From DATKCA01 sp035544675 (GTDB taxonomy: Bacteria > Acidobacteriota > Thermoanaerobaculia > Gp7-AA8), in NCBI GenBank assembly GCA_035544675.1, contig DATKCA010000025.1:1-64000 (forward strand): DNA of 64,000 nucleotides, given 5' to 3'. Positions 55,008-63,092 of this stretch are shown piece by piece. Position numbers and translations under genes: made by a program. How positions within the stretch are numbered: position 1 is the stretch's first letter; each line of letters begins with the position of its first letter. The notes under the pieces are model-generated. The model was not told where the DNA came from and did not search any database. It worked only from the letters and a program-made list of their open reading frames with translations.

Positions 55008-55726
55008 GCGAACCGGTGGATCTGTTGTTTGTGGGCGCGCATCCGGACGACGTGGAGCTCGCCTGCGGCGGCACGGTCGCGCGCGCGGTGAAGTCCGGCC
55101 TGCGCGTCGGTGTGCTCGACCTCACCCGCGGCGAGATGGGCACTCGCGGCACTGCGCAGACACGCAAGCGCGAAGCCCAGACTTCCGCGCGGATCCTCGG
55201 CGCCGCCTTCCGCAAACAGCTCGACTTCGGCGACGGAAACCTGCGCACCGGCCGCGAGGAGGAGATGGAGCTCATCGAGCTCATTCGCGCCACGAGGCCG
55301 AAGCTCGTCTTCACTCCGCTTCCCGATGACCGGCATCCCGATCACACGCGCACCGGGAAGATCGTCACCGAGGCCTCGTTTTATGCCGGGTTGAGACAGA
55401 TCAGGACCGGCACCGCGGCACACCGCCCTCAAACGGTCGTCTATTACCTGCAGAACTATCAGTTTCCGCCGACATTCATCGTCGATGTCACGAGGAGCTG
55501 GGACACGAAGATGAAGGCGGTCCGGGCTTTCAAATCACAGTTCCACGATCCGAAATCGAAGGAGCCGCGAACGTTCATCTCCAATCCGGAGTTTCTGAAG
55601 GCGATCGATGCCCGGGGCCGTCACTTCGGCATCCTCATCGGAGCGACGTACGGCGAGGCTTACATCACGAAACAGCCCCCGCGGCTGGATGACATGATCG
55701 CGGCATACGGGGGACGGGAGGTTTAG
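55004..55726 (+). CDS. bshB1: Bacillithiol biosynthesis deacetylase BshB1
   Basis: 240 residues, PIG-L/LmbE deacetylase. VDLLFVGAHPDDVELACGGT has the zinc-binding AHPDD motif; LTRGEMGTRGT, DFGDGNL and DDRHPDHTRTG with the third zinc His are typical. It removes acetate from GlcNAc-malate. The stop TAG forms part of the first heptamer of the array at 55723. Confidence 0.95.
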   Translation: MSEPVDLLFVGAHPDDVELACGGTVARAVKSGLRVGVLDLTRGEMGTRGTAQTRKREAQTSARILGAAFRKQLDFGDGNLRTGREEEMELIELIRATRPKLVFTPLPDDRHPDHTRTGKIVTEASFYAGLRQIRTGTAAHRPQTVVYYLQNYQFPPTFIVDVTRSWDTKMKAVRAFKSQFHDPKSKEPRTFISNPEFLKAIDARGRHFGILIGATYGEAYITKQPPRLDDMIAAYGGREV

Positions 55727-55805
55727 TCGTTAGGCGTTAGTCGTTAGGCGTTAGGAAAGCTGTCGCGCGAAGTTCCTAAGGACTAAGGACTAAGGACTAA
55801 GGCCT
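55723..55805. repeat. Paired inverted heptamer arrays (TTAGTCG / GGACTAA)
   Basis: The left arm (to 55755) alternates TTAGTCG and TTAGGCG; the right arm (55774-55805) is CTAAGGA repeated and then CTAAGGC. The arms can pair in a long hairpin between bshB1 and bshA. The stop codon of bshB1 lies within the first unit, and bshA starts 6 bp after the last. Confidence 0.85.
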
Positions 55806-55811
55806 GAAGTA

Positions 55812-56933
55812 ATGCGAGTAGGAATCACGTGCTATCCAACATTCGGCGGGTCGGGCGTGGTGGCCACCGAGCTCGGTCTGGCTCTGGCCAAGCAGGGCGA
55901 TGAGGCGCACTTCATCAGCTACGCGCTGCCGTCGCGGCTGAACATCCTCCACGAGCGCGTGCACTTTCACGAAGTGACGGTGACCTCGTATCCGCTGTTC
56001 GACCCTTATCCGCCGTACACGCTGGCGCTGGCGACGAAGATGGCCGAGGTCGCGGCGTACGAGAAGCTCGACGTGCTGCACGTGCACTACGCGATCCCGC
56101 ACGCCATCAGCGCCTACCTCGCCAAGCAGATCCTCGGCCACAACCGGATCAAAGTGATCACCACGCTGCACGGGACAGACATCACGCTCGTCGGACGCGA
56201 CGCCAGCTACCTGCCGATCACCAAGTTCGGCATCGAGATCTCGGACGGCGTCACCGCCGTCTCGGAATGGCTGAAGGACCAGACCTCGCGGAACTTCGAC
56301 ACGCAGAAGGACATCGAAGTGATTCCGAACTTCGTCGACCCCGATCGCTTCAAGCGTCATGAGAGCGCTTACTGCCACATGTTCGGCGGGACGGGCGAGA
56401 AAGTCCTCTGCCACGTCTCGAACTTCCGGCCGGTGAAGCGGATCATGGACGTCATCGAGATCTTCGAGAAGGTGGTGAAGGTCGTTCCCAGCCGCCTGCT
56501 GATGGTCGGCGATGGGCCGGAGCGGTCGAAGGCCGAGGCATACTGCCGCGAGCACGGCCTGCGCAAGAGCGTCTTTTTCCTCGGCAACGTCCCGAATCTC
56601 GAAGAGGTGATCGCGGCGAGCCATCTCTTCCTGCTGCCCTCGGAGACCGAGTCGTTCGGAATGGCGGCCCTGGAGGCGCTGGCGTCGGAAGTTCCGGTGA
56701 TCGCGACGCGAACGGGGGGCCTGCCGGAGGTGGTCGCGGACGGCGAGACGGGATTCCTGCTGCCGGTCGGCGACGTGAACGCGATGGCCGCGCGCGCGAT
56801 CGAGATCCTCTCTGACGACTCGCTCCAGCGGCGGATGGGCATGGCCGGCCGTGAGCTGGCGATCGAGCGCTTCGACGAGAACAAGATCGTGCCGCGGTAT
56901 CGGAAGCTGTATCAGCGGGTTTTGAGCTCCTAG
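55812..56933 (+). CDS. bshA: Bacillithiol biosynthesis glycosyltransferase BshA
   Basis: 373 residues, GT4 (GT-B fold). It transfers GlcNAc from UDP-GlcNAc to L-malate, the first step. The start RVGITCYPTFGGSGVVATELG is a BshA signature. LHVHYAIPHAISAYLA, TTLHGTDITLVG, CHVSNFRPVKRIMDVI and the donor-binding ETESFGMAALEALA with VIATRTGGLPEVV are as expected. It completes the pathway encoded by this cluster. Confidence 0.96.
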   Translation: MRVGITCYPTFGGSGVVATELGLALAKQGDEAHFISYALPSRLNILHERVHFHEVTVTSYPLFDPYPPYTLALATKMAEVAAYEKLDVLHVHYAIPHAISAYLAKQILGHNRIKVITTLHGTDITLVGRDASYLPITKFGIEISDGVTAVSEWLKDQTSRNFDTQKDIEVIPNFVDPDRFKRHESAYCHMFGGTGEKVLCHVSNFRPVKRIMDVIEIFEKVVKVVPSRLLMVGDGPERSKAEAYCREHGLRKSVFFLGNVPNLEEVIAASHLFLLPSETESFGMAALEALASEVPVIATRTGGLPEVVADGETGFLLPVGDVNAMAARAIEILSDDSLQRRMGMAGRELAIERFDENKIVPRYRKLYQRVLSS

Positions 56934-56946
56934 AGCTCAGGGTCTC

Positions 56947-56987
56947 CCGAGGCCCGAGGCCCGAGACCCGAGACCCGAGGCCCGCCT
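56947..56987. repeat. Heptamer array (CCCGAGG/CCCGAGA)n
   Basis: Five 7-bp units (CCCGAGG twice, CCCGAGA twice, CCCGAGG), then CCCGCC. It fills the gap between the convergent bshA and lytic transglycosylase genes and ends on the base before the latter's stop codon. Confidence 0.85.
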
Positions 56988-59369
56988 TCAAGGCTCGATG
57001 CGGATCCCGCCGGCCGGCCCGCCCTGGCCGTAGATCTCGTTGTAGCGTTTGTAGCTGTTCATGACCTTGCGGACGTAGTGCTTCGTCTCGTCGAAGTTGA
57101 TGGCCACGAAGAACCAGTCGTCGCCAGGCGCAGCGGCCAGGCGCGACCAGAGCGCGACCTGCTTCGGTCCGGCGTTGTATGCGGCCGCCGCTCGATAACG
57201 ATTGCCGCCGAACTGCTGCGAGAGCTCGCTGACGTACTTTGCGCCCAGCCGGATGATCACGCGGGGGTCGTACAGGTCTTCCGCCGTGACGTCGACGAGG
57301 CCGACCTCGCGGCCGATCTCGCGCGCCGTGGTGATGATGAACTGAAGCAGGCCGCGCGCGGCTGCCTGCGACTTTGCGCGCGGATTGAACCGCGACTCCT
57401 CGCGCATGATCGACAGGACCAGGGTGGGGTCGGCGTCGTACCGCTCCGCGTCCGAGACGATGTACGACAGGAAGTAGCGTGGATAAAGAAGCTGGCGGAC
57501 GCTCATCGGCAGCAGGTCGGGAACGTAGTCGGCCGGCACCGACCTCATGAGAATCTCGATGGCGCGAATCGACTCCCTCGAGGCGCTGCCGCGATTCAGG
57601 GCGATCGCCTGGGTCAGGGCCGAGCGCGGCTCGTTCAAGGGGAACTTCTGGCGAATCTCATCCACGGCCTCGTCATGGAGACCCATGGCCATGAGGATCG
57701 TGGCGCGGTCGGCATCCTCGGGCAGCGGGAAGCGCGGCAGCGGCTGTGGCTGAAGCTCCAGGATGGCGCGGTACTCCGGCAGCTCGCGGTAGATCGCGGC
57801 GAGACGTTGCAGCTCGCCGGCGCGATTGCTCGATGACAGGAGGATGCGATCGGTCTCGACGTCCTTCGCTTCACCGAATCTCTTCGACGCCATGAGACTG
57901 GTCACCTGCGCTTCTCTCGACTGCAACTCCTGGGTGAGGCGCGCTGCAAGCGGCGGGGAGTCCAGCCGCTCCCGCGCAAAATACGCGTAGTGCGCCGGCG
58001 CGCTGGACCGCAGCACGGTGAGATACGACGCGAATGCGGCTCTGGCATCGCTCGCCTCGAGCGCTCGCGCCTTCCAGTACGCGAACTCGGGCCGGTCGTA
58101 ATCATTGAGGAGCCCCGCCGGAACCGTGTTCAGGACCGAGACGGCGGCCGCACCGTTCCCCGCGGCGAGCATTCCCACGGCGTAGGCGAGGGATCCCTCG
58201 ACGAGGGCGCGGTCGGAGGGTGCGATCCTGCGGAGCAGCACCACATCCGTGGCGGCCTCGCTGAGGCGCCCGGCTTTGACACGGGTGCGGATGCGCTGGG
58301 TGAGAGCGGTCGTGGTCTGCGGAAACGTCCCGGGGATGGCGATCGTCGCGGTCATCAGACGTTCGGCGCCGGCATCGTCGCCGAGAAGCTGCGCCGCGCG
58401 AGCGGCATGCCACAGAAACATGGCCTTCCACTTCGGATCGGAGGTGGAGTTGGCGCCTCGCATGTACGCCTCGCCGGCGGCGGTGAAGTCCTCGCGGCCG
58501 AAGTGACTCCGTCCCAGGGCGTACTGCAGCTCATCGCGCCGGGCGGGAAGGTTCGGGATGGCCGAGGCGATGAAGGCGGCGGCGCGATCGAAGTGCCGGT
58601 GCTGCTGCATGGTCTCGCCGAAGAGGGCGCGCTGCTGCGGCGTCATCGTGCGCACGATCTCGGGCCGGTCGAGAGCGCGGGCCACGCGATCGGCCGCATC
58701 GTCTGTAATGGACGCGCCCAGCACCGCCAGGCCGGCCGTGAACGCGGCGGGAAGCTCGCCGCGGCGCACCAGGACTTCGACCATCAGGGCGTCGAGGTCG
58801 CGGCTCGGCCCGGCCCTGGCGATGAAGCTGGCCAGCCTGTCCTTGTCGTTGACCGCCGCGAGAAGGGCGGCCTCCTCATCGATGGCCTCGTCGCGGTACA
58901 TCGAGCCGTCACTCTCGAAGATCACTGCCTGCCGCACAGTGCTCGCCGCCCGGTCGTTGTTCCGGGCTGCATGAATGGCGGCCTGGTGATACAGCGCCAG
59001 GGAGCGAAACGGGCTCCCGGCGTCGAGGAAGGGGCGGAGAGCGGCTTCGGCGTCGTCGAGCTCGTTCTCCTCGAGCAAAGCGCGCCCGTGCAGGTAGCCG
59101 AGCGACAGGCGGGCATACTGCTGCGGCTGCGTGGTCCTGATCTGGTCCAGCAGCGCGGCGAGATCCTCCGCATTCAGTGCGGCGAACGTTTCGCTCCACT
59201 GGTCGAGGGGCGGGACTGTCCGCGGTGGCTCCGTTCGCGTTTCCGCCGGCGCGACACGAAACAGACGGTGCCGCTGAAGGCGCTGCCTGGAAAGAATCAC
59301 GGCGAAAACGACGATTGCCAGCAGGACCGCGGAGGCCGCTGCGAGTGTGACGAGTTTTCGTTTTGTCAA
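56988..59369 (-). CDS. Soluble-type lytic transglycosylase with membrane anchor
   Basis: 793 residues from TTG at 59369, overlapping the upstream stop (TTGA). This start precedes an uncleaved-looking signal anchor (about 7-28). A long alpha-superhelical region (about 55-620, TPR-like helices) leads to the SLT catalytic domain (about 630-770): SIMREESRFNP with catalytic Glu, AARGLLQFI, YDPRVIIRLGAKYVSEL and AAAYNAGPKQV. It cleaves peptidoglycan to 1,6-anhydro products. The layout matches E. coli Slt70, with a longer helical part. Confidence 0.9.
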   Translation of the reverse strand: MTKRKLVTLAAASAVLLAIVVFAVILSRQRLQRHRLFRVAPAETRTEPPRTVPPLDQWSETFAALNAEDLAALLDQIRTTQPQQYARLSLGYLHGRALLEENELDDAEAALRPFLDAGSPFRSLALYHQAAIHAARNNDRAASTVRQAVIFESDGSMYRDEAIDEEAALLAAVNDKDRLASFIARAGPSRDLDALMVEVLVRRGELPAAFTAGLAVLGASITDDAADRVARALDRPEIVRTMTPQQRALFGETMQQHRHFDRAAAFIASAIPNLPARRDELQYALGRSHFGREDFTAAGEAYMRGANSTSDPKWKAMFLWHAARAAQLLGDDAGAERLMTATIAIPGTFPQTTTALTQRIRTRVKAGRLSEAATDVVLLRRIAPSDRALVEGSLAYAVGMLAAGNGAAAVSVLNTVPAGLLNDYDRPEFAYWKARALEASDARAAFASYLTVLRSSAPAHYAYFARERLDSPPLAARLTQELQSREAQVTSLMASKRFGEAKDVETDRILLSSSNRAGELQRLAAIYRELPEYRAILELQPQPLPRFPLPEDADRATILMAMGLHDEAVDEIRQKFPLNEPRSALTQAIALNRGSASRESIRAIEILMRSVPADYVPDLLPMSVRQLLYPRYFLSYIVSDAERYDADPTLVLSIMREESRFNPRAKSQAAARGLLQFIITTAREIGREVGLVDVTAEDLYDPRVIIRLGAKYVSELSQQFGGNRYRAAAAYNAGPKQVALWSRLAAAPGDDWFFVAINFDETKHYVRKVMNSYKRYNEIYGQGGPAGGIRIEP

Positions 59370-59821
59370 GAATCGTCGCGGGCGAGCGTCCCGCTCAGAA
59401 TGGCCTGCGGGGCCCGCCTCAGGATCTCGGCCCGTGCAATCGCGTAGCCAAGGATGGCGTCCACGAGCATCCGCCGGCCGTCGCGCGAGAGGAGGATCAG
59501 CACTCTCTGGCGCACTTCCCGGATCTCGATGATGTCCTCCCACCGCATCCACCGCCCCCGCCTGCCGAACAGCGACAGAAGCCGGTTCTCGTACATCACG
59601 CCCTGCTCGCTGAAGTAGATGTGGTCGCCGTACTGGATGACCGCCGCGGCGAGAGTGCCGAGGAACAGCAGGACCAGGCCGATGATGGGGAGGGGACGGA
59701 TGTCGCCCGCGTTGTCGGCCAGGTAGGTGAAGAAGAGAGCCGCGGAGCCAAACGCCGCGGCACAGGAGACCAGCCTGGCGATGGGAGGCCGGTCGAACTT
59801 GAGGATCGTGTTTCTCTCCAT
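59366..59821 (-). CDS. Membrane protein with bacterial PH-like domain
   Basis: 151 residues. Two hydrophobic helices (about 15-35 and 45-65) precede a beta-rich segment with FSEQGVMYENRLLSLFGRRGRWMRWEDIIEI, the pattern of bacterial PH (bPH) domains, and a final helix. The function is unknown. It is first in a two-gene unit with the lytic transglycosylase and divergent from proS. Confidence 0.65.
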   Translation of the reverse strand: MERNTILKFDRPPIARLVSCAAAFGSAALFFTYLADNAGDIRPLPIIGLVLLFLGTLAAAVIQYGDHIYFSEQGVMYENRLLSLFGRRGRWMRWEDIIEIREVRQRVLILLSRDGRRMLVDAILGYAIARAEILRRAPQAILSGTLARDDS

Positions 59822-59855
59822 TCAGTGCGGAACGTTACAACGGCGAGCGGCAGTG

Positions 59856-59861
59856 TAGAAT
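59856..59861 (+). promoter_or_regulatory. -10 element before proS
   Basis: TAGAAT lies 21 bp before the proS ATG. A short leader of about 14 bases would result, with no clear Shine-Dalgarno (GGACCC is the nearest purine-rich stretch). Confidence 0.4.
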
Positions 59862-59882
59862 GCCGCGTTTTTCGGACCCGCT

Positions 59883-61595
59883 ATGCGCTGGACTCACTCC
59901 TTCATCAACACGTTACGGGAAGTTCCCGCCGACGCGGACGTCATCAGCCAGAAGCTGATGATGCGAGCCGGCATGATCCGCAAAGTCGCCGCCGGAATTT
60001 ATACCTATCTGCCGCTGGGGTTGCGATCCGTCCAGAAGCTCGAGGCCATCGTGCGCGAGGAGATGAACCGCGCCGGCGCGATCGAGCTGCTCATGCCCGC
60101 CATCCAGCCGGCCGAGCTCTGGAAGGAGTCCGGCCGCTGGCAGCAGTACGGAAAAGAACTGCTCCGCATCAAGGACCGTCACGAGCGCGACTTCGTGTTC
60201 GGCCCGACGCACGAGGACGTGATCACCGAGACCGTGCGTGACGCCATCAACTCGTACCGGCAGCTGCCGGTCAACCTCTATCAGATCCAGACCAAGGTCC
60301 GCGATGAAGTACGCCCCCGCTTCGGCCTGATGCGCGGTCGCGAATTCATCATGAAGGACGCGTACTCCTTTCACACCACGCGAGAGTCGCTCGACGAGGT
60401 GTACGAGAAGATGCGCGACGCCTACAGCCGCGTCTTTCAACGATGCGCGCTCGATCATGTCCCCGTCGAGGCCGACACCGGGAACATCGGCGGCTCGGCA
60501 TCGCACGAGTTCATGGTGCTGGCGCAGTCGGGCGAGGACGCGGTGGTGAGCTGCCCGAGCTGCCGCTACGGCGCGAACATCGAGAAGGCCACCTCGAAGT
60601 TCTTCGCCGGCGAGCCGGAGCCGGCGCCGATGACCGAGATGGCTCCGCTCCACACGCCCGGCACGCAGTCGATCGACGACGTCGGCAGATTCCTCGGCAA
60701 GCCGACCTCCGAGCTCGTGAAGACGCTCGTGTTCGACACCGACAACGGCGCGGTCATGGTTCTCGTGCGCGGCGACCGCGAAGCCAACGAGGTCAAGGTA
60801 AAGAACTTCCTCGGCGCCGGCACTCTGGAGATGCTCGCCGACTCCAGCTTCGAAGCCGCAACCGGCGCCCCGGCCGGCTACTGCGGCCCGGTCGGTACGA
60901 AGTGTGCCCGCGTGCTCGCGGACGTCGCGCTCAAAGGACGCGTGAACTGGATTGTCGGCGGCAACAAGCGCGACACGCACATCGGCGGTGTGAACCCCGG
61001 CCGCGATTTTTCGGAGCCCGAGTACGGAGACTTCACCACCGTCTTTGCCGGCGATCCCTGTCCGCGCTGCGGCACGGCGCTGGAGATCTACCGGGGCATC
61101 GAGGTCGGCCACGTCTTCAAGCTCGGCACCAAGTACTCGGAGAAAATGAACTGCGTCTTCCTCGACGAGAAAGGCGAGCGCCAGCCCATGATCATGGGAT
61201 GCTATGGCCTGGGGATCGGACGCACGGTCGCGGCTGCCGTCGAGCAGAGCCACGACGCCGACGGCATCATCTGGCCCATGCCGGTCGCCCCGTTCGAAGT
61301 GGTGGTCACCTCACTCGGAAAAGAGGAGAGCGTGCTCCGTACTGCTACCGAGGTGTACGAGAAGCTGGCGGAGAGCGGGATCGAGGTCCTGTTCGACGAC
61401 CGGGACGAGAGACCGGGGGTGAAATTCAAGGATGCCGATCTGATCGGTTTTCCGCTCCGGATCGCCGTAGGCGCGAAGAGCCTCGCCAACGGGCAGATCG
61501 AGTGGAGCTGGCGCCGCGACAGGGCGAAACAGCTTGGCGCGCCCGTGGCGGTCATCGAGACTGTGATCTCCTCGGTGCGGGCCGCCCGGGTCTGA
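59883..61595 (+). CDS. proS: Prolyl-tRNA synthetase (bacterial type)
   Basis: 570 residues, class II synthetase. Motif 1 RKVAAGIYTYLPLG, motif 2 RDEVRPRFGLMRGREFIMKDAYSFH and motif 3 MGCYGLGIGRTVAAAVEQ are present. The central editing insertion (about 225-400, with the deacylase-like GRFLGKPTSELVKTLVF and VNWIVGGNKRDTHIGGV) shows it can clear Ala-tRNA-Pro. The C-terminal anticodon domain (VTSLGKEES, LFDDRDERPGVKFKDADLIG) is complete. Confidence 0.96.
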   Translation: MRWTHSFINTLREVPADADVISQKLMMRAGMIRKVAAGIYTYLPLGLRSVQKLEAIVREEMNRAGAIELLMPAIQPAELWKESGRWQQYGKELLRIKDRHERDFVFGPTHEDVITETVRDAINSYRQLPVNLYQIQTKVRDEVRPRFGLMRGREFIMKDAYSFHTTRESLDEVYEKMRDAYSRVFQRCALDHVPVEADTGNIGGSASHEFMVLAQSGEDAVVSCPSCRYGANIEKATSKFFAGEPEPAPMTEMAPLHTPGTQSIDDVGRFLGKPTSELVKTLVFDTDNGAVMVLVRGDREANEVKVKNFLGAGTLEMLADSSFEAATGAPAGYCGPVGTKCARVLADVALKGRVNWIVGGNKRDTHIGGVNPGRDFSEPEYGDFTTVFAGDPCPRCGTALEIYRGIEVGHVFKLGTKYSEKMNCVFLDEKGERQPMIMGCYGLGIGRTVAAAVEQSHDADGIIWPMPVAPFEVVVTSLGKEESVLRTATEVYEKLAESGIEVLFDDRDERPGVKFKDADLIGFPLRIAVGAKSLANGQIEWSWRRDRAKQLGAPVAVIETVISSVRAARV

Positions 61596-61633
61596 TATTC
61601 TTTTCGCGGTCCCGATATTTATATGGAGGTTGC

Positions 61634-63022
61634 ATGCGCAGAGCGCTGATCCTGTCTCTGGGTGTCGTTCTCATGGCGTTTCCGGCAGTGGCTCAGAATA
61701 CGAGTATCGAGTCGCTATCGGGTTTGCAGTTCAATTTCGGAAACCCCGGTGCCCGTGCCCTCGGAATGGGTGGCGCATTCCTCGGCCTGGCCGACGACGC
61801 GTCGGCTGCCGAGGCGAATCCGGCCGGTCTCACCATCCTGCGGAAGGCCGAGTTCACGATCGAAGCCCGCAACTATCTCGAGCAACAGGTACTGACGACG
61901 AGCGGCACCTTCCCCGAACTGGAGCGCACCGGCTTCAATAACCACAGCCGGCGCGCGCCACTCGCATTTGCCAGCGCCGTGTTCCCGATCCGGAACCGGG
62001 CCACGGTCGGCGTGTACTTCCACCAAACGCTGCGCAATGAAGGCGCGGGCATCGTCTTTCCGACAGAGGACGAGATTACGGGCCGGATCACGCCTCTCCC
62101 GAACTTCTTTCTCCCGGCCAACGGCACGCCGGTGACGCAGCAGGAGTGCATCGACATCGTCCGGAACACGGGCGACTTCTTCTCCTGCCTCGAATACACC
62201 GTCAATCCGTTCATCTCCGCGGTGGACGTGGACATGAAGACCTACGGCATCGCGGGGGCGCTCCAGCTGCATCCGCGGTTCTCGATCGGCGTCACGGCCC
62301 GCTACCAGACCTTCACCGAGACGGCGCTCACGTTCCGTTTCGACCCGAATACCTTCGCGTTCCAGAACATCACCGCGCAAGCGACGGGCGAGATCGACGA
62401 AAGCGGGGCGTTCGTCGAGAAGACGGAGACGGACATCACGTTCGCGGCCGGATTCAAGTGGAGCCCGACCGACAAGTTGAGCTTCGGCGGCGTCTACAAG
62501 GTCGGCGCGGAGTTCGATGCTCCGACTCTTTTCGCCAGCCCCGACACCGACTTTCTCGTGGTGGACCAGACGCGGTTCCATATTCCCGACGTGGCCGGCC
62601 TGGGAGTCTCATTCCGGCCCATCCCCAGTCTGACCATCAACGTCGACGCGGTCCACGTGACGTATTCGAATCTCGTTGACGACTTCTTCTCGTTCTCGGA
62701 GGCGGTGCGCGAAGTCCCGAACACATTCGAGGCCAAAGACGTGACCGAGATTCACATCGGTGGCGAGTACTACTTCCCGACTCGGATCCCGTTCGCGCTG
62801 CGAGCCGGCTACTGGCGTGATCCGGCACACTCGACGCAGTACGTCGGACCGCTGAACCATCCGGACCGCGTTGCCGAGGCCCTGCTGTTCCCGAAGGGCG
62901 AGGATCAGGATCACTTTTCGATCGGGGCAGGCCTGGCCTGGCCGCGCTTCCAGATCGACATCGCCTACGACACATCGGACCGCTACAAGGTCGGCTCGAT
63001 CTCCGCGGTCACCCGCTTCTAG
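61634..63022 (+). CDS. FadL/OmpP1-type outer-membrane transporter
   Basis: 462 residues from ATG at 61634, with GGAGG at 61625-61629. The Sec signal peptide MRRALILSLGVVLMAFPAVA is followed by FNFGNPGARALGMGGAFLGLADDASAAEANPAGL, the N-terminal hatch signature of FadL/TodX porins for hydrophobic compounds. Alternating strands follow, ending ISAVTRF with a terminal Phe. The presence of a 'NPAG' motif supports the assignment. Substrate is unknown; fatty acids or hydrocarbons are typical. Confidence 0.88.
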   Translation: MRRALILSLGVVLMAFPAVAQNTSIESLSGLQFNFGNPGARALGMGGAFLGLADDASAAEANPAGLTILRKAEFTIEARNYLEQQVLTTSGTFPELERTGFNNHSRRAPLAFASAVFPIRNRATVGVYFHQTLRNEGAGIVFPTEDEITGRITPLPNFFLPANGTPVTQQECIDIVRNTGDFFSCLEYTVNPFISAVDVDMKTYGIAGALQLHPRFSIGVTARYQTFTETALTFRFDPNTFAFQNITAQATGEIDESGAFVEKTETDITFAAGFKWSPTDKLSFGGVYKVGAEFDAPTLFASPDTDFLVVDQTRFHIPDVAGLGVSFRPIPSLTINVDAVHVTYSNLVDDFFSFSEAVREVPNTFEAKDVTEIHIGGEYYFPTRIPFALRAGYWRDPAHSTQYVGPLNHPDRVAEALLFPKGEDQDHFSIGAGLAWPRFQIDIAYDTSDRYKVGSISAVTRF

Positions 63023-63034
63023 AGTCCGCAATGG

Positions 63035-63070
63035 AATGGGAGCGGCGGTGAGGACACCGCCGCTCCATTT
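63035..63070. terminator. Hairpin after the FadL-like gene
   Basis: GAGCGGCGGTG and CACCGCCGCTC pair perfectly around AGGA, extended by AATGG/CCATTT. The hairpin lies 12 bp after the stop and is followed by TTTCTT. It acts probably as a terminator. The GGAGCGGCGG core is similar to, but not clearly a member of, the dispersed palindrome family. Confidence 0.6.
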
Positions 63071-63092
63071 CTTGCGCTACTCTCCGTCGAAC

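Noticed and set aside
63035..63070. Further member of the GTGGAGCGCCGCC family after the FadL-like gene
   Set aside because: The order is GGAGCGGCGG, not GGAGCGCCGCC; it is better read as an ordinary terminator hairpin.
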